From Bacillus sp. ISL-51 (GTDB lineage: Bacteria; Bacillota; Bacilli; Bacillales; Bacillaceae), in contig NZ_JAGGQB010000005.1 of NCBI RefSeq assembly GCF_018613535.1, forward strand, positions 62,001-126,000: a DNA stretch of 64,000 nt, given 5' to 3'. Position 1 is the stretch's first letter. Every line of letters starts with the position of its first letter. Below, in pieces: positions 28,055-36,391 of this stretch. Made by a program: the position numbers and the translations under genes. The notes under the pieces are model-generated. The model ran no database searches. It was not told where the DNA came from and saw only the letters and a program-made list of their open reading frames with translations.

Positions 28055-29665
28055 CTAATCCTCGGCCAGCCAGCTTCGAAGCAATTTCGCAAAGTCTTCC
28101 GGCTTTTCTTTTGCCATTTTTTCGAGCTGTTTTCGTCTGACTGTTTCTTCCGTTTCATTTTCTTCTTCGTTGATATCAGGCAATCGAATCGGCTCCTGCG
28201 CTGTTTCATACTCGTATTCTTCGTATTCATCATCCCGTGAACGTTTCTTTCTGATGAGAAGAATGATCAGCAGAATAATGGCCGCAAGCAGCACGCCGCC
28301 TGTAATGTATACCCAGATCGGCAGGCCTGATGAGTTGGCCGACGCAGTATTCAGGCTTACTTTTCCGTCAAACGGCTGAACGGAAACGACGATTTTGTTG
28401 TTGATATCATTGTTTGTAAGGTTTTGATTTTGCGTCTCATTTTTATCAAGAGACGTCCTGACGACAGTTCCCAAAATCTTTTGAATATCAGCCTGTCTTT
28501 GAGCTGTTAAAGACGCGGCATTTTTCGGATTCGGCGGTTCTACCATTACCTGGATGCCTAAATCCCGCACCTTATACGGGCTTTCCGCAATTTCTTTATG
28601 AATGCGATTTACTTCATAGTTGATTTTATTGCTGTTTTTTTCGTAGTCACCGCTGCCTGAACTTTCGTTTGTCTGGGCATAGTTTGCAGTGTCATTGCTG
28701 CCTGTTCCGGCTGTTCCGCCGTTGGCCGCCCCATCACCTTTATAAGTTTCTGAAACCTTTTCAGCGCTTACCGCTATCCCTTCCATGTTATCTTTATCGA
28801 CAGGCTCGACAATGTCTTCAGTGCGTTTTTCCTTTGTGAAGTCTATATCAGCCGTAACAGAGACAACGACTTTATCTTGTCCCATCATTGTGCCGAGCAG
28901 AGACTGCACATGTTTTTGTATGTCTTTTTCGACCTGCGACTTAATACCCTGCTGAGAAGCATAACTGTCAGAAACAGACCCTGCACCGCTGTCGCTTTTG
29001 TCATAATATGTTGAATTTTGGTCCATTATGACGATATTATCTTCTTTTAAATTCGGAACGCTTTTAGAAACGAGATGGTACAGCCCGTTAATCTGGCTTT
29101 GATCGAGCGAGTAGCCCGGCTTGATCTGCAAAACGATGGATGCGGATGCCGCCGGCTGATCTTCGCCGACAAAAACAGCTTCTTTCGGCATATTAATCAT
29201 AACCTTCGAGCTTTTAATACCGTCCATTTCATTAATCAGGTTCGATAATTCAGTTTGGGTCGCTTCAACCTTTAAGACGTCGAATTCATTGTCTGTCAGG
29301 CCGAAACCTGCGTTCTGTCCGAAAAACGAATAATCGATTGATCCCGTTTTCGGCAGGCCTTCTGCTGCAAGCTGCACTTTAAGTGTATCCACTTGGTTTT
29401 CCGGAACCATAATGACTGTCCCGCCGTCAGCAAGCTCAGAAGATACTTTTTTCGTATCAAGCTCTTCTTTGATTTTCCCGGCTTCTTCAGCCGATAAATC
29501 TTTGTAAAGAGGCACCATCTTTTCAGAAGAAGTAAAAATAATAACGACGATGAGTAAAATTATCGATGCGGCTAATCCGCCTATCATGAGTATCTTCTGT
29601 GTTTTTGATCTGTTGTTCCAAAACGCTGCCGTTTTGGTTTTCATTTGCATTAGAGTACGATTCAT
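28055..29665 (-). CDS. fliF: Flagellar MS-ring protein FliF
   Basis: A 536-residue membrane protein. The first membrane helix is at about 26-46 (ILMIGGLAASIILLIVVIIF) and the second at about 447-467 (IWVYITGGVLLAAIILLIIL); the ring-building motifs lie between. The acidic cytoplasmic tail (EEYEYETAQEP and onward) ends in the FliG-binding helix with FAKLLRSWLAED. A Gly/Ser/Asn-rich insertion near 310-345 is variable among Bacilli. Start ATG is after GGGGGTTAAC. Confidence 0.97.
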   Translation of the reverse strand: MNRTLMQMKTKTAAFWNNRSKTQKILMIGGLAASIILLIVVIIFTSSEKMVPLYKDLSAEEAGKIKEELDTKKVSSELADGGTVIMVPENQVDTLKVQLAAEGLPKTGSIDYSFFGQNAGFGLTDNEFDVLKVEATQTELSNLINEMDGIKSSKVMINMPKEAVFVGEDQPAASASIVLQIKPGYSLDQSQINGLYHLVSKSVPNLKEDNIVIMDQNSTYYDKSDSGAGSVSDSYASQQGIKSQVEKDIQKHVQSLLGTMMGQDKVVVSVTADIDFTKEKRTEDIVEPVDKDNMEGIAVSAEKVSETYKGDGAANGGTAGTGSNDTANYAQTNESSGSGDYEKNSNKINYEVNRIHKEIAESPYKVRDLGIQVMVEPPNPKNAASLTAQRQADIQKILGTVVRTSLDKNETQNQNLTNNDINNKIVVSVQPFDGKVSLNTASANSSGLPIWVYITGGVLLAAIILLIILLIRKKRSRDDEYEEYEYETAQEPIRLPDINEEENETEETVRRKQLEKMAKEKPEDFAKLLRSWLAED

Positions 29666-29708
29666 GTTAACCCCCGGTCATTCCAGTCATTCTCTTCAAT
29701 CTGACCCC

Positions 29709-30029
29709 TTACATCTGCATTCTCATGATTTCCTGATAGGCTTCCACCGCTTTGTTGCGGAATTCAGTTGCAGCCGTCAGAGAAATATTTGCTTTTTGGG
29801 CAGCGATCATGACCTCGTCAAGGTTGACATCCTTTCCTGCAGCCAATTTGTTCGTTATATGGTCAGATTGCACTTGAGACTCATTTAACGAATCAATAGA
29901 GTTTTTTAAAAGCTCCGAAAAGCTTGTTTGATTTGAAGAGTCAGTTTTTTGACTTTGGTTCAATTGATTCGTTACGTTTTGAGTGTTTTGGGTATTTTGA
30001 AGCTGAAAAGGAGTAATAGCGTTAACCAC
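29709..30029 (-). CDS. fliE: Flagellar hook-basal body complex protein FliE
   Basis: A 106-residue FliE, the adaptor between MS ring and proximal rod. The C-terminal half holds the conserved VMIAAQKANISLTAATEFRNKAVEAYQEIMRM pattern, here noted by the motifs AAQKANISL and AYQEIMRMQM. The N-terminal 45 residues are Gln/Asn/Ser-rich and low-complexity. Start is GTG (GTGGTTAACG), after an AGGTGATGTAA ribosome binding site 10 nt beyond flgC. Confidence 0.95.
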   Translation of the reverse strand: MVNAITPFQLQNTQNTQNVTNQLNQSQKTDSSNQTSFSELLKNSIDSLNESQVQSDHITNKLAAGKDVNLDEVMIAAQKANISLTAATEFRNKAVEAYQEIMRMQM

Positions 30030-30039
30030 TTACATCACC

Positions 30040-30492
30040 TTACTTTCCGATTTCTAAAGCCTTCAAGAGCATGCCCTTGGAAGCATTCATTGCCGTTACG
30101 TTTGCTTCATATGATCTCGTGCTGCTGACAAGGTCAACCATTTCTTTTAACGGATCAACATTAGGCTTTTGCACATATCCGTCTTTATTCGCATCTGGGT
30201 TTTGCGGATCGTAAACGAGATTAAAATCCGATGGATCTTCCGTAATACCGGATACCTTAACACCGTTTCCGACACTGCCGCTTCCGCTCAGCTTGGAGTT
30301 TAAGAGTGATGAAAACGATTCTCCGCCGGATTGCAGGGAAACCAGTTTTCTCCTGTAAGGCACCCACTCTCCGTTAACCTGCTTCGCTCTTGTCGTATCC
30401 ATGTTAGCCAAGTTAGACGATACGGCGTCCATCCGGACACGCTGTGCGGTTAAAGCGGAACCTGAAATATTTAAGCTTTGAAAAGCACTCAT
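30040..30492 (-). CDS. flgC: Flagellar proximal rod protein FlgC
   Basis: A 150-residue rod protein. The rod signature ALTAQRVRMDAVSSNLANMDTTRA (two motifs, residues about 12-35) and the C-terminal EMVDLVSSTRSYEANVTAMN are both present. It overlaps flgB by one base at its start, so flgB and flgC are translated in sequence. Length fits the family. Confidence 0.97.
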   Translation of the reverse strand: MSAFQSLNISGSALTAQRVRMDAVSSNLANMDTTRAKQVNGEWVPYRRKLVSLQSGGESFSSLLNSKLSGSGSVGNGVKVSGITEDPSDFNLVYDPQNPDANKDGYVQKPNVDPLKEMVDLVSSTRSYEANVTAMNASKGMLLKALEIGK

Positions 30493-30881
30493 TATTTTCC
30501 TCCTGTCAGAACGGTTTTCAGAGAATTGAATTTGCCGCTCATTCTTTCGACCAAAGCCTGATAATTGATTTGGTTCTCAGCTAAACTTGTCATCTCTTTA
30601 TCAATGTCCACATTATTTCCGTTTTGCTGATAAGATGTGTCTCCGCTGGACACGATTGAATAATCAGTCCCTGAATCCGTAAAGTCAACGTGACGATAGT
30701 CGGTTTTTACAGCCTCAAGGTTGGTTGTTTCCTGATCTAATAAATTTTGGAAAGAGACTTTTTTTGCCTTATAGTTCGGTGTATCTATATTGGCGATATT
30801 ATCAGTTATGACTTTTTGCTTAATGTTCGCTCTCCCCAAGGCATTATCAAGATTTTGTATGGTTCCAGAAAATAAGTCCAA
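30492..30881 (-). CDS. flgB: Flagellar proximal rod protein FlgB, first gene of fla/che
   Basis: A 129-residue rod protein with the signature ANIKQKVITDNIANIDTPNYK at about residues 17-37 (recognised by NIANIDTPNYKAKK). I choose TTG at 30879-30881, 8-9 nt after GTGGAGGTAAG. An in-frame GTG six bases upstream is only 3 nt from the Shine-Dalgarno and is less likely. It starts the operon; the promoter lies about 130 nt upstream. Confidence 0.95.
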   Translation of the reverse strand: MDLFSGTIQNLDNALGRANIKQKVITDNIANIDTPNYKAKKVSFQNLLDQETTNLEAVKTDYRHVDFTDSGTDYSIVSSGDTSYQQNGNNVDIDKEMTSLAENQINYQALVERMSGKFNSLKTVLTGGK

Positions 30882-31007
30882 ATCCACTTACCTCCACTTC
30901 AGTTATTTCCCTCCTAAAAATCCTTGTCGAGATTTGTAAAACCATATGCTTATTGTAAGAAATAACAGGCTTAAAGTCTATGAAGTTATGCTAAAAAAAA
31001 GTGCTCA

Positions 31008-31036
31008 ATTATATCTATTTTATAAGTGGGTATTAA
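31008..31036 (-). promoter_or_regulatory. Candidate SigA promoter of the fla/che operon
   Basis: Minus-strand -35 TTAATA (31031-31036), 17-nt spacer, perfect -10 TATAAT (31008-31013). It fits the position of the known vegetative Pfla/che promoter in B. subtilis. The GATAT overlapping the -10 resembles the end of a SigD -10 element, but no matching -35 is seen. Confidence 0.65.
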
Positions 31037-31090
31037 GTCCTAGAGTATTTGTCCTACAATAATTTGTTTGATATAAGCCTGAAAATAGCA

Positions 31091-31105
31091 GAATTTCTGT
31101 ATTTT
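31091..31105 (-). promoter_or_regulatory. CodY-box-like sequence upstream of fla/che
   Basis: The plus-strand sequence GAATTTCTGTATTTT matches the CodY consensus at 10 of 15 positions and lies about 55 nt upstream of the candidate -35. CodY is known to bind the fla/che promoter region in B. subtilis, and codY is the next gene upstream. With five mismatches in AT-rich DNA this is weak on sequence alone. Confidence 0.35.
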
Positions 31106-31191
31106 CCCCAGCTTCCGCACAGCAAAATGGATTATCTCAGAACACCTGTCATTAATCAACTTTAAACTGCAACTTTTCACCCATTGTTCAT

Positions 31192-31230
31192 AAAAAAAGC
31201 AGGACCCCTTTCACAAGGGACCCTGCTTTT
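31192..31230 (-). terminator. Intrinsic terminator of the codY operon
   Basis: On the minus strand AAAAGCAGGGTCCCTT pairs with AAGGGGTCCTGCTTTT (one bulged position), followed by a continuing T run. It starts directly after the codY stop codon and isolates the xerC-hslV-hslU-codY operon from fla/che. Confidence 0.92.
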
Positions 31231-31233
31231 GGA

Positions 31234-32013
31234 TTAATGAGATTTCAGGTTTTCTAATTCAATTAGGAATTTGTTGTTCAGGACTTTAATATAAGTCCCC
31301 TTCATTCCGAGTGATCTTGACTCAATGACACCGGCGCTTTCTAATTTTCTCAGCGCGTTGACGATCACAGAACGCGTAATGCCTACACGGTCCGCAATTT
31401 TACTTGCGACCAGCAGCCCTTCGTTACCGTCAAGCTCTTCAAAGATGTGCTCAATGGCTTCAAGCTCACTGTATGACAGAGAGCTGATCGCCATTTGAAC
31501 GACCGCTTTGCTTCGTGCTTCTTCTTCAATTTCTTCTGCTTTTTCCCTTAAAATCTCCATTCCTACAACGGTTGCTCCGTATTCGGCAAGAATGAGATCA
31601 TCGTCCTCAAATTGATCCTGCAGACGGGACAGGATGAGCGTACCCAGACGCTCGCCACCGCCGATAATCGGCACAATCGTAGTTAAGCCGGCTTGGAAAA
31701 GGTCTCTGTTTTCGACCGGGAATGCCGTATATTCGCTGTTGATATCGAGGTTTGAAGATGTCTCCGGAACGTTAAACAGATTTTTTGTGTACTCTTCCGG
31801 GAATTGACGGTCTTCAAGCATTTTTTTCATACGGTCATTTTCAATTTGCTGATTAATAGAATAGCCTAAAAGCTTCCCTCTGCGGCTGACAACGAATATA
31901 TTGGCGTCAATGACGTCACGGAGAGTCTCAGCCATTTCCTTAAAGTTTACGGGTTTGCCTGCAGCAGCTTGCAGCATGCTGTTAATAATGCGTGTTTTTT
32001 GTAGTAAAGCCAT
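31234..32013 (-). CDS. codY: GTP- and branched-chain-amino-acid-sensing transcriptional repressor CodY
   Basis: A 259-residue CodY. An N-terminal GAF domain (about 1-155) binds isoleucine/valine; the C-terminal winged helix carries [20 protein letters not shown] as recognition region (about 203-222). It represses stationary-phase genes when nutrients are plentiful. It is the last gene of the operon, 37 nt after hslU, and a strong terminator follows. Its location directly upstream of fla/che, one of its targets in B. subtilis, is conserved. Confidence 0.98.
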   Translation of the reverse strand: MALLQKTRIINSMLQAAAGKPVNFKEMAETLRDVIDANIFVVSRRGKLLGYSINQQIENDRMKKMLEDRQFPEEYTKNLFNVPETSSNLDINSEYTAFPVENRDLFQAGLTTIVPIIGGGERLGTLILSRLQDQFEDDDLILAEYGATVVGMEILREKAEEIEEEARSKAVVQMAISSLSYSELEAIEHIFEELDGNEGLLVASKIADRVGITRSVIVNALRKLESAGVIESRSLGMKGTYIKVLNNKFLIELENLKSH

Positions 32014-32050
32014 AATAAATAATCCTCCTAGAATTCCTCTTATTAAATTT

Positions 32051-33454
32051 TCACAATATAAATTGACTTAAATCTTTGTTGTTTGCAATCGTTCCGAGCT
32101 TTTCTTCAACGTATTGCGGCGTGATGGACACTTTTTCCATCGTCACGTCCGGCGCTTCAAAAGAAAGGTCCTCTAAAAGCCGTTCCAATATCGTATGAAG
32201 CCTTCTCGCACCGATGTTATCTGTATCCTGATTCACATGATAAGCCACTTCTGCGATCTTACGAATAGCTTCGTCAGAAAATTCAAGAGATATACCTTCT
32301 GTCTGCAATAATGCCTGATATTGTTTCAGAAGCGCGTTATCTGGTTCAACCAAAATCTTCACAAAATCATCCGCTGTCAGTTTGCTCAATTCTACACGAA
32401 TCGGGAAACGCCCCTGCAGCTCCGGAATCAGATCAGACGGTTTTGCCATATGAAACGCTCCGGCAGCTATAAACAGCACATGATCGGTTTTGACGGATCC
32501 GTATTTGGTGACGACTGTAGAGCCTTCGACAATCGGAAGGATATCCCTTTGAACGCCTTCTCTCGATACGTCAGCGGAGGATGACGCTCCTCCGTTTTTT
32601 GCGATTTTATCTATTTCATCAATAAAGATAATGCCGCCTTCTTCAGCTCTCAAAACGGCTTCCTGGCCTACTTCATCCATATCAATCAGTTTACTTGCCT
32701 CTTCATTGGTCAGAACCTTCCTTGCTTCTTTGACCGTCATTTTTCGGCGTTTTTTCTTTTTGGGCATCAGGTTGCTCAGCGCATCCTGCATATTCATACC
32801 CATTTGCTCCATGCCTGAGCCTTGCAGCATGTCAAACATCGACGGCTGCTGCTCTTCCACCTCTACGGTCACGTAATGGTCTTCCAGCTCTCCTAACGCG
32901 AGCTGATGCGCCATGCGTTTTCTTTTTTCTTCAAGGCTTGCTTCTTCCTGATGTTCAGATTCATCATCATTTGCCGGCTGACTGCCTCCGAACAGCATTT
33001 CAAACGGATTTTTCACACCCGTTTGTTTTTTCTTTCCCGGAACAAGAAGCCGCACAATGCGTTTGTTTGCATTTTCTTCAGCCTGTTCTTTTACTTCGCT
33101 GATTTTTTCTTCCTTAATGAGCCGTACGGACGTCTCTACAAGGTCTCTGACCATTGATTCGACATCTCTGCCTACATATCCGACTTCTGTAAATTTAGTT
33201 GCTTCAATCTTTATAAATGGCGCACCGGTAAGCTTGGCGATCCGTCTGGCGATCTCTGTTTTCCCCACCCCGGTAGGGCCCATCATAAGGATGTTTTTAG
33301 GAACGATCTCATCTCTCAGCTTTTCATCAAGAAGACTTCTGCGATAGCGGTTTCTTAATGCCACGGCGACAGCTTTTTTTGCATCTTGCTGCCCTACAAT
33401 GTATTGGTCTAACCGATCTACAATTTGTCTCGGTGTTAACGGTTTGTTTTCCAT
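32051..33454 (-). CDS. hslU: ATP-dependent protease ATPase subunit HslU (ClpY, CodX)
   Basis: A 467-residue AAA+ unfoldase. Walker [16 protein letters not shown] is near residue 55, Walker [12 protein letters not shown] near 263, and the pore motif region GYVGRDVE near 90; the I domain with an acidic and Met-rich stretch lies between. The start is ATG at 33452-33454 ([12 protein letters not shown]) after AGGACTTGAGGCGC. An open frame reaching to 33613 is only the hslV gene read out of frame. It pairs with HslV immediately upstream. Confidence 0.97.
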   Translation of the reverse strand: MENKPLTPRQIVDRLDQYIVGQQDAKKAVAVALRNRYRRSLLDEKLRDEIVPKNILMMGPTGVGKTEIARRIAKLTGAPFIKIEATKFTEVGYVGRDVESMVRDLVETSVRLIKEEKISEVKEQAEENANKRIVRLLVPGKKKQTGVKNPFEMLFGGSQPANDDESEHQEEASLEEKRKRMAHQLALGELEDHYVTVEVEEQQPSMFDMLQGSGMEQMGMNMQDALSNLMPKKKKRRKMTVKEARKVLTNEEASKLIDMDEVGQEAVLRAEEGGIIFIDEIDKIAKNGGASSSADVSREGVQRDILPIVEGSTVVTKYGSVKTDHVLFIAAGAFHMAKPSDLIPELQGRFPIRVELSKLTADDFVKILVEPDNALLKQYQALLQTEGISLEFSDEAIRKIAEVAYHVNQDTDNIGARRLHTILERLLEDLSFEAPDVTMEKVSITPQYVEEKLGTIANNKDLSQFIL

Positions 33455-33470
33455 GCGCCTCAAGTCCTTT

Positions 33471-34016
33471 CTATTCAAGTTCTTCCAAAATGATTTGATC
33501 GTTTGTGTATACACAAATCTCGCCCGCGATTTCCAAAGCGGCTTTGGCAATATCTCTGGCAGACAGGTTTTCGCCGGCATATGTTTTAAGCGCCCGGCCG
33601 GCGGACAGGGCATAGTTGCCGCCGGAGCCGATCGCTAATATGCCGTCATCCGGCTCAATGACTTCACCTGTTCCCGATACGAGAAGCAAGGTATCCTGGT
33701 TCATGACAATCAGCATGGCTTCCAGCTTGCGCAGCACTTTGTCGCTGCGCCATTCTTTCGCAAGCTCAACTGACGCGCGTTTTAAGTTGCCGTTGTATTC
33801 TTCGAGTTTCGCCTCAAACATTTCAAAAAGAGTGAAAGCGTCTGCAACAGATCCCGCAAAGCCGGCTAAAACCTTTCCGTTGAACAATTTTCTCACTTTT
33901 CTTGCGGTATGTTTCATGACAACGGCCTGACCGAATGTGACCTGGCCGTCTCCTGACATGGCGCTTTTTCCTTTATGCTGCACGGCAAAAATCGTTGTCG
34001 CATGAAAAGATGACAT
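33471..34016 (-). CDS. hslV: ATP-dependent protease peptidase subunit HslV (ClpQ, CodW), serine-type N-terminus
   Basis: A 181-residue proteasome-beta-like peptidase. The translation begins [12 protein letters not shown]; HslV normally begins Met-Thr-Thr and uses Thr1. Here, removal of Met would leave Ser1, as reported for B. subtilis CodW, so the nucleophile is probably serine. The GDGQVTFG and [15 protein letters not shown] segments are conserved. An upstream in-frame alternative is not seen: GGAGGCCCTTCTC directly precedes this ATG. It lies 16 nt before hslU. Confidence 0.96.
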   Translation of the reverse strand: MSSFHATTIFAVQHKGKSAMSGDGQVTFGQAVVMKHTARKVRKLFNGKVLAGFAGSVADAFTLFEMFEAKLEEYNGNLKRASVELAKEWRSDKVLRKLEAMLIVMNQDTLLLVSGTGEVIEPDDGILAIGSGGNYALSAGRALKTYAGENLSARDIAKAALEIAGEICVYTNDQIILEELE

Positions 34017-34031
34017 GAGAAGGGCCTCCTT

Positions 34032-34949
34032 TTAATTTTCTTTAAAAGCTCTTGGATGGTGGGACATATATGTGTTTCTCAGCATTTCCTTCGATACGTG
34101 CGTATATATCTGCGTAGAAGACAGATTGGAATGGCCCAGAAGTTCCTGGACGCTTCTTAAATCCGCTCCTTCATTTAACAGATGGGTCGCAAATGTATGG
34201 CGAAGCATATGCGGGTGTATATGTAGAGTGCCGGATGCTTTTTTTACAAGCCCGCTTAAAATATACCGGATTCCTCTGGCTGTAAGCGGGCCGCCTCTTT
34301 GATTGACAAATAACACATCATGAGGTTCTTTTGCTTTTTTCAGCAGGCACTGCCTTCCGCTGTTTATGTAAAGCTCCAGCGCTTCCCGGGCATATGAACC
34401 AAACGGAATATAGCGCTGCTTTTTGCCTTTTCCGTGAACGAGCACCGTGTCCATGAACAAATCAAGGTCGCTCACAGTCAGCAAACAGCATTCACTGACC
34501 CTCATTCCGGTCGCATAAAGAAGCTCCAGCAATGCTTGATCCCGCATCCCGGACGGCTGGCTTTTGTCAGAAACAGCGAATAGCTCCTCAAGTTCTTTTT
34601 GATAAAGAAATTTCGGAATCCGTTTCTCCTGTTTCGGCAGATGAACAAGCTGAAACGGATTCTCTTCTACAAGCTTTTCCCTCATTAAAAATTTATAGAA
34701 GCTTCTCAAAGCTGAAATTTTTTTGCTGATTGTTTTTCTTGACAGACCTTTTTCATAAGCTTCTGTCAAAAATATCCTTACATCATGATATGCAGCTTCT
34801 TTCATTCCATTTATATTTTGAGCATGCAGGAACATCTCAAATTCTTCAATCGAATTAACATAATTCACAATAGTATATTGTGAATAATTTTTTTCAATTT
34901 GTAAATATTCAACGAATAACTTTAAAAAAAAGTTAACATTCTCCGCCAA
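34032..34949 (-). CDS. xerC: Tyrosine recombinase XerC (CodV)
   Basis: A 305-residue site-specific recombinase that, with XerD, resolves chromosome dimers at dif. N-terminal SAM-like core-binding domain to about residue 95; catalytic Arg in TGMRVSECCLL, Lys in HGKGKKQRYIP, H-x2-R in HMLRHTFATHLL, His in LLGHSNLSSTQ and the nucleophile Tyr in QIYTHVS. TTG at 34947-34949 is chosen (AENVNFFLK follows), 8 nt after GGGAGG; the frame continues upstream to 34991 without a ribosome binding site. First gene of the cod operon. Confidence 0.95.
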   Translation of the reverse strand: MAENVNFFLKLFVEYLQIEKNYSQYTIVNYVNSIEEFEMFLHAQNINGMKEAAYHDVRIFLTEAYEKGLSRKTISKKISALRSFYKFLMREKLVEENPFQLVHLPKQEKRIPKFLYQKELEELFAVSDKSQPSGMRDQALLELLYATGMRVSECCLLTVSDLDLFMDTVLVHGKGKKQRYIPFGSYAREALELYINSGRQCLLKKAKEPHDVLFVNQRGGPLTARGIRYILSGLVKKASGTLHIHPHMLRHTFATHLLNEGADLRSVQELLGHSNLSSTQIYTHVSKEMLRNTYMSHHPRAFKEN

Positions 34950-35018
34950 TTTGAAGACCTCCCTCTCCGAAGGGCTTTTAAATGGTATCATATTATGCGT
35001 TGAAGTTGCAATGAAAAG

Positions 35019-36326
35019 CTATACCGTTTTCGAAATAGTTTGAATAGTCTCAATTGCCCGTTTAGCGTATTCTTCATTGCGTTCTTTCTTGTTTTTAATT
35101 TTAACAGGCAATTCTTTTAAAAGCCCAAAGTTTGCATTCATCGGCTGGAAGTTCTTCTGATTGGTTGTCGTAATATAGTGAGCCATGCTGCCTATCGCCG
35201 TCTCTTGCGGGAAGGTGACCAGCTCTTGCTCCAGCACGAGTTTCGCGGCGTTGATGCCTGCCACAAGACCGGAGGCCGCGGATTCAACATAACCTTCCAC
35301 CCCGGTCATCTGGCCTGCGAAAAACAGGTCGTTCCGGTTTTTGAACTGGTATGTCGGCTTCAGTAAACTCGGCGAGTTAATGAATGTATTTCTGTGCATG
35401 ACGCCGTATCTGACGATGTCAACATTTTCAAGGCCGGGGATCAATTTAAGCACTTCTTTCTGATCTCCCCATTTCAAATGTGTCTGAAATCCTACAATAT
35501 TATAAAGCGTTCCCGCCGCGTCGTCCTGTCTGAGCTGAACGACGGCGTATGGACGCTTGCCTGTTCTAGGATCTTCAAGGCCGACCGGTTTCATCGGACC
35601 GAAAAGCATTGTTTTTTTGCCTCTTTTCGCCATGACTTCAATCGGCATGCAGCCTTCAAAGAAAATTTCTTTTTCAAACTCTTTTAACGGGACCGTCTCA
35701 GCCGTTGTCAGCGCTTCGTGGAAACGGTCGAACTCCTCCTCTGTCATAGGGCAGTTTAAATATGCCGCTTCACCCTTGTCATAACGGGATTTTAAGTACA
35801 CTTTATCCATATCAAGGCTGTCTTTTTCGACAATCGGCGCCGCTGCGTCATAAAAATAAAGGTAGTCTTCGCCGGTCAGCTCTTTCAGCTGCTGTGAGAG
35901 CGATTCAGAGGTGAGCGGCCCCGTCGCGATGATTGTCGGGCCTTCCGGAATTTCTGTTACTTCTTCATGAAGAACCGTTACGTTCGGGTGGTTTTTCACG
36001 AGATTCGTCACGCTTTGTGCAAATTCATGGCGGTCAACGGCAAGCGCCCCTCCCGCAGGTACGGAACACTCATCGGCCGCTTTAATGATCGCTGAATCAA
36101 GCGCGCGCATTTCCTCCTTTAATACGCCCACTGCATTAGCAAGCGTATTTGAACGCAATGAGTTGCTGCACACAAGCTCGGCAAATTTATCGGTATGGTG
36201 GGCCGCCGTCTGCTTTACGGGACGCATTTCATACAGTTTTACTTGAATTCCGCGTTTTGCAAGCTGCCACGCCGCTTCACTTCCGGCAAGGCCTGCTCCT
36301 ATCACATTGACTGTTTGCTGGTTCAT
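35019..36326 (-). CDS. trmFO: Folate/FAD-dependent tRNA(m5U54) methyltransferase TrmFO (Gid)
   Basis: A 435-residue flavoprotein that methylates U54 in the T-loop of tRNA using methylene-tetrahydrofolate and FAD/NADPH. The dinucleotide-binding motif [19 protein letters not shown] is at residues about 8-26, and the second FAD contact segment [16 protein letters not shown] near 340-355. It replaces S-adenosylmethionine-dependent TrmA of enterics. Lies between topA and xerC; ATG follows CAGGAGATGAAAATAG. Confidence 0.97.
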   Translation of the reverse strand: MNQQTVNVIGAGLAGSEAAWQLAKRGIQVKLYEMRPVKQTAAHHTDKFAELVCSNSLRSNTLANAVGVLKEEMRALDSAIIKAADECSVPAGGALAVDRHEFAQSVTNLVKNHPNVTVLHEEVTEIPEGPTIIATGPLTSESLSQQLKELTGEDYLYFYDAAAPIVEKDSLDMDKVYLKSRYDKGEAAYLNCPMTEEEFDRFHEALTTAETVPLKEFEKEIFFEGCMPIEVMAKRGKKTMLFGPMKPVGLEDPRTGKRPYAVVQLRQDDAAGTLYNIVGFQTHLKWGDQKEVLKLIPGLENVDIVRYGVMHRNTFINSPSLLKPTYQFKNRNDLFFAGQMTGVEGYVESAASGLVAGINAAKLVLEQELVTFPQETAIGSMAHYITTTNQKNFQPMNANFGLLKELPVKIKNKKERNEEYAKRAIETIQTISKTV

Positions 36327-36361
36327 CTATTTTCATCTCCTGTTGTTTGTCTCTCCACACA

Positions 36362-36391
36362 CAAAGAAGGTGAGCAAGGCTCTGCTCACCG
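36362..36391 (-). terminator. Hairpin between topA and trmFO
   Basis: GGTGAGCA and TGCTCACC form a perfect 8-bp stem on the minus strand, followed by TTCTTTGTGTG. The U-tract is poor, so this may be a weak terminator or a processing hairpin. It begins at the topA stop codon. Confidence 0.55.

Larger units (their letters stand above)
30882..31233 (-). promoter_or_regulatory. codY-flgB intergenic region with fla/che control sequences
   Basis: This 352-nt gap is the only stretch above 300 nt without a gene. Starting from codY it holds the codY terminator (31192-31230), an AT-rich area with a CodY-box-like sequence at 31091-31105 (10 of 15 matches to AATTTTCWGAAAATT), the candidate SigA promoter at 31008-31036, and an untranslated leader of about 120 nt ending in GGAGGTAAG. 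A SigD promoter (PD-3) is known at this locus in B. subtilis but I could not place it with confidence. No open reading frame in it looks real. Confidence 0.7.

Noticed and set aside
30888-31000. SigD promoter for fla/che (PD-3)
   Set aside because: TAAG and GCATAT elements occur near 30945-30985, but match the TAAA-N15-GCCGATAT consensus too poorly to report as a feature.
33455-33613. N-terminal extension of hslU
   Set aside because: The added residues are hslV read in another frame and do not match the HslU family.
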